Shown here piece after piece: positions 12,395 through 25,098 of a DNA stretch of 64,000 nucleotides. How positions within the stretch are numbered: position 1 is the first letter of the stretch; each line of letters starts with the position of its first letter. Location: NCBI RefSeq assembly GCF_933775445.1, contig NC_065873.1, forward strand, positions 20,088,001 through 20,152,000. Direction: 5' to 3'. The DNA is from Argentina anserina. Taxonomy: Eukaryota > Streptophyta > Magnoliopsida > Rosales > Rosaceae. The position numbers and the translations under genes are program-made. Under the pieces are notes generated by a model. That model was given only the letters and a program-made list of their open reading frames with translations. It did no database searches and was not told where the DNA came from.

Positions 12395-13269
12395 CATGTT
12401 GGTTGGTTCACGCCATAAAAATTCATGTTATAGCATAAACTTAGTGAATCAAACTACATAATTGAAAAACTTGTTACAGTTGAGGCTCATGATGTGATAA
12501 AAACCATGTCCGATCAGAATAGAAGGAAATAGTATCACATTTGCAGGAATTTTTTTCCTTCAATTTGTGTGTAAATATTAGGAAATTGCAAGCTCAGTGA
12601 GTCTCACATGGAAAAGGTAAAGAAGGTTTCAATCATATATAACACTTGGTTAACGACCCTGAAAAGTAAAAAGCTGCTTGTAACAAAGAAAAATTTAAAG
12701 TCATGTAAAGCTCTCTTCCTCCCATCAACACTTATAATTGATATGCTTTTATGCTCCCAGAGCCATTAATACATCACTCTTCTTTCCATAACCTCTGTAT
12801 TCTGTGCATTTTGCGTTCTGTTTTCTCTGATTTGTTTCAATGAATCATACATTCAACTAATTCGTCAACTAATCCCAAATCAAGCAGAGATGATCATGGA
12901 TAAGAACTTCAATAATCAAGTTCGTATTTCACAAACTACGCATTAATATTGATATGAAGTTCTAAAAGAAACACGCCAAAATTAATAACAGACAGATCTG
13001 GTACGTGATTCTTTATCCAAATTTCTTAGTAGAAGGTTCGGAATTCGACTCTCGCGAGTGCATCGGCGTTTATTTACATGAGAAATAAATTATATGGGTT
13101 GTGCGTCTTAATTAGAAATGAAGGGTGTTGAATATCAGGTTTACTTCATGTGTTGTTGTTGGTGGGTTATATTCAAAGTCAATAGAAGTGATCTCTGTTT
13201 GGACATTACTATATATACATAGTGCTGAATATGACATATTGAATAAGAAATTAAAGGATAATTAAGCGC

Positions 13270-13289
13270 GGGGGGGGGGGGGGGGGGGG
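13270..13289. repeat. Poly-G run of 20
   Basis: Twenty consecutive G in otherwise AT-rich DNA. Runs this long are rare, unstable and hard to sequence, so the exact length should not be trusted. Confidence 0.9.
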
Positions 13290-14880
13290 TTGGTCCATAA
13301 TAAACCAACATGTAATTGTTTATTACAATAGAGAATTGAAAATGTTTGGTCCATAATTAACTGCCCTCCAACCAAAGAAGGCCACAAAATTGGAGACTAG
13401 CTCTGACCGTTAGCTAGCAACAATACTTTTTATTACCTAGAATCAGATAGCTAGTCAGGAATGAAGGTTCTTAAATATTTGGATGGGAGACAGAAAAAGA
13501 AGAATTGAGGTGTCTTCTAAGTTTTGACAGGGTCACTTGCCTGTCTATATTGCAAGACAAGTTATGGAGGGTGTTAAATATGTACAAAGCCCTACTTCAA
13601 TGCCTTGTCTTCCAAACCAAATATATGTAGCACATTAGCCCACACTATGCTTTATCAAGAAATTATGTCTTGCTTTCTTTGGAAGTAATTCATAGATTCA
13701 AACAAGGAGTCCAAGCTGCATATATGAAGCGAGTTTAAGTTAATTTTGATGACTATATATGTATACAGAATTTTGTACTGACTTTATTTATGACTCGCGT
13801 GAAATTTCCGAACTATTAGCCTTGAAACTAGATCAAAACGAAAGATTTACTTGGGTTTTAGTTGTATATTCTCCAAAATGTGATTGTGATCTGACTGTGT
13901 TCATTTAACCAAGTAGCTAGATGGAACAAGACTAACAAAGGAAAGTAATCCATACATGATCTTGAAAATACACTTAAATAGTGAAGGAGGAAAGCAGTAT
14001 GAAGCATTATGTGCTTGGAGTTTCTTCATCTAGTAAGGAGAGATCTAAAGACAAATGTAGCCTCCCAACCCTACCTCACCTATGCACCAACCCATGTTAC
14101 TTGGGAGATTGTCCTCCTCCCCTTTTAGTCTTTTACTTTCAACACTACAAAAGTATTAGTACCACACTACTACTAGCTACAAGATCATGATATATGAGAC
14201 AAGAAATTAAGCTAGCAGTTGGGTCCTCATCAAATTGTTCAAGCTCATGGCTTAAGTTAAGCCAGCAATGCTCAATTGCACATGTCTCCAGTCCCCACAT
14301 CACACAGATTCTAAAACCAGCTATGATTTCTATCATATAATTGCACATCATTCTGTTAGGTAAAAGGGTGAGCAAGTGTGAGGGAGAACCAAGTGGTCCA
14401 CCTTCAATAGGTTTTTAATTTTCTGGTATACATGTGCTGGTTTTTCATGAATAACTTTGATAAATGATTCTTTGATTATTCTTGCTGCTGATCATATATA
14501 TATGTATGGGTTTTGAATAGGTGTGAGATAATTGTCTTGAGAAAATAGCTTGTGTTAGGCTGGTACCTTGTTGGAGAGGAGAAATGGAGAATCCAGTACT
14601 GGAGTTTTGTCATTTCTTGATAAAGATTTGTTGTTTTCTTCTCAACAAAAAGTTTAAGTGACCCACTAAACTTCTCAGTGCTTCATATATGTGTCATGGA
14701 TTGTGATTCAAATATGACATACTATACTATTGAAAATAACTCTGTTCAATCATGCATTTTTTTGGCAGTTTTCAACATATATTTTTTAAAGCTTCTTATG
14801 AAAAAATCATTTTTTATACACGAATTTATAAAAAAGTAAAGGAAGATTTGAAAATTATAAAAAAGTAATAATTCTAAAAT

Positions 14881-15540
14881 AATTACAGTGTTGCCACTGA
14901 ACTTGAAGATATTTACAGTATGCCACTGCGACATTCTTCTCCTTCTCCACGTCCTCGTCGGTCTCCTCTTCCCCAAACGCCAAATCGGTCCTCACCCGCC
15001 CCTCCTTGTCGTCAACTCCGCTCACCCCAAGGTCATCAAGCTCGTGCTCGAATGCGCCTTGAAAAGCTCATCTCCAACGTCATATTCCCCGGCGAGATCC
15101 ACGCCGCCGGCTCCGAAGTTATCTTTTTCACGATTTGGAGACGGTGACGATCTGTAGGTGGCGGCGACGACGGCTGGTGGACGTCAACGATGATCTGGAG
15201 TCGATAACGATGATGCTGCTATTGCTGATGCTCGCCGGAAAAGATGTTGAACAAGTTTACTCGGTTTCAAGTTCCGACGGTTCCTGTGCGTCGTCATTTT
15301 GGAACTCCAATTAGTTGGAGAGTAAAATCGTGTGGCGGATGGAGGTCTGGAGATGAGGGGAGGAGTTTGGATTTGGGGTGGGTGAGATGAGGAGAAGGTG
15401 GTGGAGTTTGGTTGACTTGGTGGATCGTCATGGGTGCCCAGCCCGATATCCTTCTCTGGTCAGATATTCATGGTGCCCAGAGTAGTTTTTGGGTGCCCAC
15501 ATCAAATATTAGGTAGTTTTTTATAAAGAAAATTGCTATC
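14881..15540. other. GC-rich island of unknown origin
   Basis: About 14885-15250 abruptly changes to C/G-rich codon-like sequence (for example the frame from 14888, VLVGLLFPKRQ...VVNSAHPKV). No frame is long and I recognise no family. The following part repeats a GGTGCCCA motif three times (15435-15500). It may be a captured gene fragment in a degraded transposon; this is a guess. Confidence 0.3.
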
Positions 15541-15572
15541 ACATTATTACATTGTCTGTCACACTACCAGTC

Positions 15573-16498
15573 TGTTGAACGAGAATATGAAAACAAACAA
15601 GAATATAGACATGTGTACAAATAAAGTGTGATTTATTGAATATCAAGCGCGGGGTTACAATCTTTGTGAACTCTTCTGATTCTATCTCCGTATGTGACTT
15701 GGCTCAAGGGTGACGTGCACTTGATCTTGAGAATTTGAGTTTGATTTGGATTTGATGAAAAACGAGCGATTTAGTAGCTTTACGATTCTTCGTGGACTTG
15801 AGTTTGGATTTGGATTTGGATTTGATGAAGAACGATCGATGTGATGCTTGATGATTCTTCGTGGACTTGAATTTAGATTTGGATTTGATGAAGAACGATC
15901 GATTCGGCAGCTTGATGATTCTTCGTGGACTTGAGTTTGGATTTGGATTTGATGAAGAACGATCGATTCGGCAGCTTGATGATTTTTCGTGGACTTAGGA
16001 GACTTCAGGATTTGTCGAGAGTGATCTTGCTCAAGTGATTTTCTCTCTTCTTCTCAAGTTTCCCCTCTTCATGTTGAAGGGGGTATTTATAGTGTCAAAG
16101 TTTCTATTTTGTAGAATATTTTAATGACACTAAAATAATAAATTTCTTAATTTTCTAATTAAATCAATATGTATTTTCTAATTAATTTAAAATTAATTAC
16201 TCTCATAACTAAATTAAAAAGATTCAAATAATTGATTTAATTATAACCGTTAAAGAATTTATCAATTTAATCAAATATCCGATTACCATTTCGAATCGTC
16301 AATAACATTTATTTTCCGATTTAAGTCAGAATCACGTAGCTTCGATTACGATCATCCGTTTATGTGCTTACACAAGCTTTATTCGGATATGCACTAACTT
16401 TGTTGACTTTTGGTCCACTTGTGCAATTTTGTCGGGTTCTTGGTCGATTTAATTTTTTAATGAATATGATTTACTTTATTAAATTTCATGTGTCTACA
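15573..16498 (-). mobile_element. Solo LTR of a retrotransposon
   Basis: Read on the minus strand it starts TGTAGACACATG and ends CGTTCAACA, the usual TG...CA. Five bases flank each side: CAGTC on the left, CAGTT on the right (4 of 5 alike), as expected of a target duplication. Inside are a TATA box (TATAAATA, minus strand, 16084-16091), a purine/pyrimidine-rich leader, a 64-69-bp tandem repeat and an AATAAA signal (minus strand, 15632-15637), that is U3-R-U5 in order. No internal domain or second LTR follows. It sits inside GTGTGACA-type repeat DNA. Confidence 0.75.
15735..16000 (-). repeat. 64-69-bp tandem repeat inside the solo LTR
   Basis: The landmark CGTGGACTTGA recurs at 15791, 15860 and 15924, and as CGTGGACTTAG at 15988, each followed by TTTGGATTTG- and GATGAAGAACGATCGAT-type segments. 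A more diverged unit precedes at about 15735. The repeats lie downstream of the TATA box, so they would be in the transcribed part of the LTR. Confidence 0.8.
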
Positions 16499-16524
16499 CA
16501 GTTACACTAACTTTTTGTTGTGAC

Positions 16525-16955
16525 ATTAGTGTGATAGCTAGTATGACAAGCCTAACACCAAGTGTGATAGCCAATGTGACAGGTAGTGTGATAGATAGTG
16601 TGATTGGGGGTGTGACATCACATTAATGTCGATATTTGGATCGTATGAGTTGATTTGAGAAGTTCAAGATCACATAATAGTAAATAAATGTTTGTCAATT
16701 CTAGTTATTTCTTCTTTTTCTTGTTGTTGTTATTGTTCTTCTTCTTCTTCTTCTTGTCACAACATAGTTACATAAAAACAGTGTGACAATGAGTGTGATA
16801 AGTAGTGTGACAGAGGTTGATAGTTAGTGTGACAGCTTGTGTGATAGCATAAGTGATAGGTAGTGTAACAATAGGTGTGATAAGTAATGTGACAACGAGT
16901 GTGTCAATGAGTGTGACAATGGGTGTGACAGGTGGTGTGATAGCGGATGCGACAT
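16525..16955 (+). repeat. Degenerate GTGTGACA/GTGTGATA minisatellite
   Basis: Two clusters (16525-16625 and 16785-16955) of GTGTGACA or GTGTGATA words spaced about 10-13 bases, separated by a TTC-rich segment. Related words in the opposite sense lie left of the solo LTR (15538-15570). No open frame of note runs through it. Confidence 0.8.
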
Positions 16956-18447
16956 GCTGAGAGGAAATGTCTAAATATGCGAAATTATGTTAAAATTCAA
17001 AGGAGATTGGCATGAGTATGCTCAGAATGAAGAGAATAACTATAATTAAGAAACATTGAGCTCCAGTTTCGCCGTAACTGCTTGGAGCACCGCCATCGAC
17101 GGCGGCAACCTCTTGTGAGGCTTGTTGCGCCTTGTACAGTGGTCGGTTTAGAGTGAGTAGGGTATCAAATGAAAGAGGGGAGAGAGATCTTTTCAACGAT
17201 ACCAACAACTCTCAAATCCATCGCCGAACAACAAAATTATGGTAGAAATTAGAAGAATAAGAAGAAGAAAAAAGAAGAATAGGAAGAAGATGAAGAACAA
17301 GTAAAATTATCCGAAAAATATTTAAAAAGTAACTATTTTTTAATTTGTTGCAAACTTATTGATTATTTTCTAATTTCTAATAAATTAAGATGACATTTTT
17401 ATAATTAGAAAATAAGTGGTGATTTTTTTTTTCTAATTTAAGATGAGAAAAGTGTACCTTTTTCTAATTGCCTTTTTTTTTTATATATGATAGATGCATA
17501 CTTATTGCCTCTATCAATAATACAAGAAATGATCAAACGAACGCCTACATGGTTTCATGACATTTTTCTCTTACGACTATTGAATGCTAAAATGTAAACG
17601 TAAACAAACACACGGCTTTCGACCAGATTAGTGCATGATATTGTCAAGCAGCCCAAGTGTCCAACATAGAAGAGATGATGAACATATCAAAACTGTGTCT
17701 TCAAGATTTTCTGGTGAAGGATAAGTTGAGCGAGATGTTTAACCATTACAAAAACAGACTTTTAAGTTGATCAATGCATCACATTCATATAAACTAATTA
17801 GTAATAGACATGGCGTTGAACAAATCTTGAGTATCATATTCATGTAAATATTTTACTGAAAAACTAAGAGGAGCCTATTCAAGCCCAACCCAGCCATAAG
17901 CAGCCCATCCCTCGTTTTCATTTCTTTCCTAGATTTTCACTTTTTTGTTTTTGTTTTCTCGCTCACAGTTTCGAGTTTTGGTGTGATGGTGTCGTTAGGA
18001 CTTAGGTGTGCCATGGTTTTGAGATATGACGTCAAATTCATGGACTATTTGTTCTAACATTAGTTAATTCGTGTCGTCAATGTAATTAGGAGGTTATGCA
18101 TATATACGGGTAGTCTTGGTGTACAATATTTGAAATAATTGTTTCTTTTTAAGGTTAAGATTAGCTGTAAGAATGTATGTGAACAAGCTTGGGTTGTAAT
18201 TGTCCACATCGGTTCATGTCCACCGTAACAGTTGATTTTTACTAAGAAATTGGAGCGTAATGGATAGCTGTGCCAGACAAGCACAACATGAGATACAGAT
18301 CAGACGAGTCACATATGATCATATCCACTCACACTTGGCTATACCCATACTTACGATTATAACGGTCTTTATCTCCTACACGCAACCCCACCGGGTACTA
18401 AAACTAAACCATTTCCACTGCCGCCAAGTCTCACTCGATCACTCCTC
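16956..18447. other. Spacer upstream of MCCA
   Basis: AT-rich, with a short GC-richer piece at 17060-17160 but no recognisable gene. The last 200 bases are presumably the MCCA promoter and leader. Confidence 0.4.
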
Positions 18448-21400
18448 ATGGCGTCAGTCGCTACCGTCCTCCGCCGGAAACTCTCCGGCAAGACATTCCG
18501 ATTCCGGATACCATCACCGCGATCATTCTCCGACTCGCCGCCGCAGAGAATCGAGAAGATTCTGATCGCCAACCGCGGCGAAATCGCCTGCAGAATCATG
18601 CGCACCGCTAAGCGCCTCGGAATTCAAACCGTCGCCGTTTTCAGCGACGCCGATCGCCACTCGCTTCACGTCAAGTCCGCAGACGAGGCTGTTCGTATCG
18701 GTCCGGCTCCGGCTCGGCTCAGCTACCTCAACGCCTCCTCGATTCTCGACGCCGCCGTCCGTACCGGCGCGCAGGTCAGTCTCTATTACCCTAGCTTGAT
18801 TGCTCATTTCAATAGCTTAGTACTCAAATTTGATTTTTTTCAATTATTAGTGAATTTGAATTATGCTGTGAATGTGTAACTGAGTAGCTGAGTGGGTTGA
18901 TTGTTGAATTTTTGATGACTTGGTCGATGATTAGCTCAATGCGTAGTTTTGAGGTGAATTGGTGTTTGTTGTGATTTGAATGATGCTGATTCGGGTTGGA
19001 AATTATGTTTGTGTTTGTGTGATTAGGCTATACATCCTGGCTATGGATTTCTGTCAGAAAGCTCCGACTTTGCTCAGCTCTGTGAAGATAAGGGTCTTAC
19101 CTTTATTGGGCCACCGGCATCTGCTATAAGGGACATGGGTGATAAGAGGTACCGTTAACATACTTATCGATGTGTTAAATTATTATAAAGACTCTTTATG
19201 TGTCATTGGCTTGGTTTACGCCTGTGTATGTACAGCATTTCCACATTTTGTATAGGAATTTTATTTTGTTCATTTGTATTGATGTTCGATTGTTTTTCAG
19301 TGCGTCAAAGAGGATAATGGGAGCAGCAGGGGTACCTCTTGTGCCTGGATATCATGGTAAGGACCAAGATATTGAATTGATGAAGATAGAAGCTGACAAG
19401 ATTGGATATCCAGTCTTAATAAAGCCAACTCATGGAGGTGGGGGAAAGGTAAACTGCTTATTTGCTTGCTTACCAAACTATCAGTGACCTGAATAAAATA
19501 TGGAGGATCAGCTTTTTTTTTTTCTGTCACAAGATGTTCTAAGATATTTCTTCAGACGTGTTACTCTAACCTAGCTTCTTAAACAATAAAAAATTCACAA
19601 AATCTAGTTGTTTTAGGGTATGAGGATTGTGCAAAGTCCGGATGAGTTTGTTGAAGCCTTCCTTGGAGCACAACGGGAGGCTGCTGCTTCTTTTGGCATA
19701 AACACAATTTTGCTGGAGAAATATATTACACAACCAAGGCACATAGAAGTGCAGGTAGTCTTTGTATAATTCATTTATACTCTTTTGTCGCTATTGGTTT
19801 ATGATCATTAGCTTACCTCATCAACGTAGTACTGATGCAGCCCATCTAACTACCAAATTACAATCATTCAATTTCATCATTTTCATGATCTCAACAATTT
19901 GACACATAACTCTGTAATTTGATTTTTGGTGGCTGTTGATGTTGTAGATATTTGGGGATAAACACGGGAATGTTCTACATTTATATGAGAGAGATTGCAG
20001 TGTACAAAGAAGACACCAGAAAATAATTGAAGAAGCTCCAGCTGTAATGATCGTTTCCCCTATTTTTGGTGTAGATTTTTCATAGTTCTAGTAGAGTTGT
20101 AATCAAAATCCATTGATGCAGCCAAATGTTTCTGATAACTTCCGGTCCCACGTGGGTCAAGCAGCGGTATCTGCTGCCAAGGTGCGGTGTACTCATTGAA
20201 GATATACTATGTACCTGTCTGAAATAGCCCCATAAAGAGTGGTTTTCTTGTGATTTCCTACTCCTGTGCATATATATGTTGATACTGTTGTTTTCATTCC
20301 TTCACTTTGGGTTTATAAGAGTATCGCTGAATCTTGAAGTCTTTGCCAAATACATAAAGGCAGTTGGCTATCACAGTGCTGGCACAGTGGAGTTTATAGT
20401 GGATACAGTCTCAGGGCAGTTTTATTTCATGGAGATGAATACCCGTCTTCAGGTGCTTTAACCGATCTGTTACATTGCATTTCAGTCCTTGAACTAATCA
20501 GTTTTCTAATTGGTTAGAAGCTATGCAGGTTGAGCATCCTGTGACCGAGATGATTGTTGGCCAAGATCTTGTGGAATGGCAAATTCGTGTAGCAAATGGA
20601 GAACACCTTCCCATAAGTCAGTCACAGGTCCCCTTGTCAGGTGAGTTATCTAAAAAGAAAATTATTGGAAGAGGTCTTTGTCAAGATTTGTGCTGCAATG
20701 GCCACTTCTAAAATAAATTTTGGCTAGTTTTATGTTCAATGCCTGGCTATCCTATTTAGATCTGATTGGATATGGCCTGTTTTGTGACAAGTTTAACTTC
20801 AGGATTGCCAAATGTTCCCCTCATCAGGAAAATTTGGCAATCTGAATAAGCTAATTATTCATTCATAGCCCACTAAAGATATCTCATAAGAATAGCTCAA
20901 ACCTTTGCACGGAATAAACGCAGTTTCACTCACATGGCTAAAGTTGATGACAGAGTTATATATATATTCGGCAAAGTGATCCAGCCGACTAGAATATTCA
21001 TTTACTAGGTTTTTTAAAGTCATCTTTACAATAACAGGTCATGCTTTTGAAGCCCGAATATATGCTGAAAATGTACCAAAAGGATTCCTTCCTGCAACTG
21101 GAATTCTTCATCACTATCAGCATGCTCCACTTTCACCAACAGGTTAGTCAATTCACTCAATTGCCAGTGTCCATGTGACTCATCTCTCAATACTCAGTTG
21201 AGATAGTCGTGAGCACCAGTTGTTTTTCTAAGGAGATGACTTGCTCAGAAGTCTAAATTATTTTCATTTCCTGTCCTATGGTTCAATTCTTTTGGTTGTT
21301 TATGTTGAATATATTCGTTTGCAGTTCGAGTTGAGACTGGAGTTGAACAAGGAGACACTGTTAGCATGCATTATGACCCTATGATCGCCAAGCTTGTAGT

Positions 21401-23253
21401 ATGGGGAGAAAATCGTGCTGTAGCACTGCTAAAACTGAAGGATTGCTTGACAAAGTTCAAGGTATATCTCATTCTAGAGTTGCAGCTTGTACAGATCAAA
21501 GCACATTTTTCAATCCTCTAATGCGGTACTGCTGCATATACATGTTAAATGTCCTATAATTTTAAGGCCCATGGTCAACAGGGTAGAGAGGGTGTCACTG
21601 GTAATGGGGGCAGGTTGCAATTTCATCATGTGGTTTTAATGCTTATTTGCTTAAACAGGTTGCAGGTGTACCAACCAACATCAGTTTTCTTTCAAAACTT
21701 GCCAACCATCGGGAATTTGTAATTGGGAATGTGGAAACTCATTTTATTGAACATTTTAAAGATGACCTGTTTGTCGACCCTAGCAATGTGGAAGTAACTA
21801 ACACAGTGCTTGGTGCTGCTAGATTTGGTGCCAAACTGGCAGCTGCGTGTCTCATTGAAAAGGAAAATTCTGTATTCAGAGAAAATCTTCCTGGTAAATT
21901 GAAGGTCCCAATTGTCAATTTTTTGCCAGTTCTTAGAATTGTTTTAATTATCTATGCCTCCCAATATTTTCAGGAAGCAACAACACAATCTCCATATGGT
22001 ATTCTTCTCCGCCTTTCAGAGTCCATCATTATGCTAGGTGTATCATGGAACTCGAGTGGGAGAATGAGTATGGTAACAGTGTCTCAAAGTTATTGACCTT
22101 TTCAGTCACGTACAAATCAGAGGGGAGCTATCTGATTGAGGTAGTCTTATGAATTAATTGTGCTAATAAGATGTACTTGTAATTTTGTAATTGTGTTAGG
22201 TTATTTTCTTTGTTTTTGTTCGACCAATTCATTCCGTCCTGAAGTTTCTAGATGCTGCATCTTTGCGTGCAGACAGAAGAAGACATTTCCCCACCTTTGG
22301 AGGTGAAAGCAACTTGTGTAGGTGACCATGATTTCAGAGTTGAAGCTGATGGTGTAATCATGGATGTTAGCTTAGCTGTCTACTCAAAGGTAAATGCCTT
22401 TCTATTCAAGCATCTGTCAGAACACATATAATAGTTTATCAGAATTTTAGAATATGGTTGACTCTTTTCCTGCAATTATTTGCAATGCTTCTGTCATTAA
22501 TGTGGTGGTTTGAATTGAGCTTGTAGGATCAGACCAAACACATTCATATGTGGCATGGGTCGCATCATCATCATTTCAGACAAAAGTTGGGTGTTGAACT
22601 GTCCAATGAAGATGAAACCGAACATAGGCCCAGTTTTGATAGATCATCTCACCCTCCAGGGACTATTGTTGCACCCATGGCTGGTTTGGTGGTCAAGGTT
22701 CTTATTAAGGATGCGACAAAAGTGGAGGAAGGACAACCTGTCTTAGTGTTAGAGGCAATGAAGATGGAGGTTTGTACTGCTATAATTGCATATACTTTAT
22801 ACTCTCTCTGTGCTATATCTAAACTTCAATTTTTACTTTCTGAAGCATGTTGTAAAGGCACCATCAGCAGGCTATGTCCACGGGCTTCATGTAACAGCTG
22901 GCCAGCAGGTTTCTGATGGCAGTGTTCTCTTCAGTATAAAGGTCAGCCCTTTACTCTCTGAGGCCATTGATATCAATTAGTGAAGCCGTATTGAAACTTC
23001 TAACACGCACAAAATTGTAAAAATGATATGTTATACTCACCTGACCTGGTTGCTACACACACACACACACACACACACGAATGACACGATATAGTTGGCT
23101 CTACACATAGCCCGGCAGCTTAATGCCTCTGTTTAAAAGAAGAGTTCCCTAGCATTTATTTATAATCAATGCAGACATTTTGGGATTTATGCATCAATGC
23201 GTTTGATTGACTGAGTGGACTATATGTTTGTAAAGCAGAAGGATGCACAGTGA
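18448..23253 (+). CDS. MCCA: Methylcrotonoyl-CoA carboxylase subunit alpha, mitochondrial (biotinylated)
   Basis: The subunit carboxylates biotin with ATP and bicarbonate and, with the beta subunit, converts 3-methylcrotonyl-CoA to 3-methylglutaconyl-CoA in mitochondrial leucine breakdown. Exons: 18448-18774, 19027-19148, 19301-19448, 19617-19754, 19948-20043, 20122-20181, 20360-20452, 20529-20640, 21038-21142, 21325-21461, 21659-21893, 21974-22140, 22273-22389, 22527-22769, 22846-22941, 23242-23253. Frames join throughout to give 735 residues, close to the Arabidopsis length. An Arg/Ser-rich mitochondrial presequence (about 1-32) precedes the biotin carboxylase domain ([17 protein letters not shown]-grasp loop [23 protein letters not shown]). 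A linker and the biotinyl domain follow, with EAMKMEHV; Lys698 is the biotin site. An intron splits the codons just after MKME. The 12-nt last exon is inferred (see findings). Confidence 0.95.
23055..23078. repeat. (AC)12 microsatellite
   Basis: Uninterrupted AC dinucleotides inside the inferred last MCCA intron. Confidence 0.9.
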
Positions 23254-25098
23254 TGTCCATTGTTTCCAAATAGCTTCGGCAAGGCTGGAAAGTACAACCT
23301 CATTCTGAACATGTGCGTGCTTGAACAGTGTTGGGAATTATCTGAACTGTGATCAACTAATTTGTACCGTAAATAGTGTTACTCCATTGGAATAAAGTCT
23401 TACCAGTTCAGTTATAGCAAAATCAGCGTCAGTCTATATATTTACGAATTAAATGGAAGAAAAATGTTTAAGTCCAACTTTTCATTGCATATAATATGAT
23501 GGATCTGGCAATTTCTGAACTGCAACCTTTCGCAGTAGATTTTTTGACACTGCTTGAGCTTTTGAAATTATCAGATATCTTGTCATCTCCATTTCCATAC
23601 CTGAGATCAGTAGAAGAGTTTAGACGCTAAAGCTATTGACCTTTGGGACATCAGAATGCGTAAAAAGCAAGGGATAGAACTTGATAGTGGATCAAAGTCA
23701 TCAAACATTGTCAAAAATAGTTGGGAGTATCGAAACACATTAGACGACATTGAAAGTATAATATATGTATACAAGAGCCTTTTCCAATGAGGACTAAGGT
23801 GTTGAGGACTTGAAGACTTTTAATCACTGTTAGAAAACTTTAACACAACCTAACTCCGCCAATCAGACCATCCATCCGCGCCTCATCTCTTTGTTTTTGT
23901 TTTTTTGGTCCATCATCTCTTTCTTCCTTCTCTGCATTTGAAAGGTTGAACCTGGTGGTGCATAATTTCCAAGATAAGATAAGATCATCTTGGCACAAAA
24001 TTCACTACCAAGTAACCATATTTTTTGTTTTTGTCAAGATGCTTGTTGGCTATTTGGGTTTGAATTAGGTCAAGAAATATGCTAATCCGCCTAATATACT
24101 CGAGAAATTAGAAAATGAAAAGAATACACTTGGAACTAGACTATGGGAAAACTTCCAATACACGATTATGAAGTTTCAACTTTCAGCTAGCTTAGACTTA
24201 GCTGGTTCGTACTTAACACTAAGATTTTTTTTTTAAATGTTTGATCACATAGATTTCATTGTTGTGCTGTGCTCTCTGTGAAAAGTAGGAACTCTGATAA
24301 CTAGTTGACCATGAGAAGGATTCAATTAATTGCTTTCAAAATGAAGCTGATTCAATCAAGGCGTAGTTGACATTAACTAGGGCGACAGATTTTTCCATAA
24401 TCTATTAGCGCGTGTCCTTAGCTTAATTATTTCTCTCACAAGAAAAGCACTTGAATATTTCGTTCTATCCAATACAAATGGAAAGGATGTCGTTATCACA
24501 TTTACCAAAAACGATTCTGTCTCATGATTGGCGCATTGTATGAACTTGCCACGAAAATCTTAAGGTTAAGAAGAACTAACCTTTTGGTGATTTCCACAAG
24601 GTTTTGACGGACCCTTTTAGGAAAGGAAAGGAAATCAATAGGACTTGAAATAATCTGTTGAAAATGGCAAGTAAAAATATTGTTACGGCTGTGGTGGTAT
24701 ATTTTTGTTTGATCTTTTTGTTGTTGTAGGATTCTTTCTCTCTCTATTGGAGTCTTGGTGCAGTCCTGCTTTCCACTCATATTGCCCTTCCATAAAACAT
24801 TTTTTGTTTCTGGAATCAATCATTTCACACCCAACTTATTCTTCTTCTGTCTTGGTTTGGTTTTGAGCTGCCAAATTTGTGAGGCTTATTCTTAGAAGTT
24901 GATTCCAGATTCTGGGTTGAACCAAGTTTTGGTTTTTGCAGTTTGTGATTGTCAACTGGGAAGAAAGGCTGAAGCTTTTAGCTAAGATTGAGCCTGGTGC
25001 ATGAGTTTTGAAATTGGGTTGCTTTCCATTGATCAGTGTTGTTAAGTTTTGAGGTTGGTTAACCATAAAGTTTGATTCTTTAGTTACAATTTATTGAG
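23254..25098. other. Spacer between MCCA and the kinase
   Basis: The left part should be MCCA 3' untranslated region and the right part (about 24700-25098) the kinase promoter and leader. I see no further gene. Confidence 0.45.

Larger units (their letters stand above)
10061..14880. other. Gene-poor AT-rich spacer
   Basis: I see no coding gene here. It holds an (AAT)n tract at 12372-12394, a run of 20 G at 13270-13289, and scattered short frames without recognisable content. Confidence 0.5.

Noticed and set aside
13981..14140. Possible microRNA precursor with CCTCCCAACC and TTGGGAG arms
   Set aside because: Pairing is only a few bases and no known plant microRNA sequence is seen.
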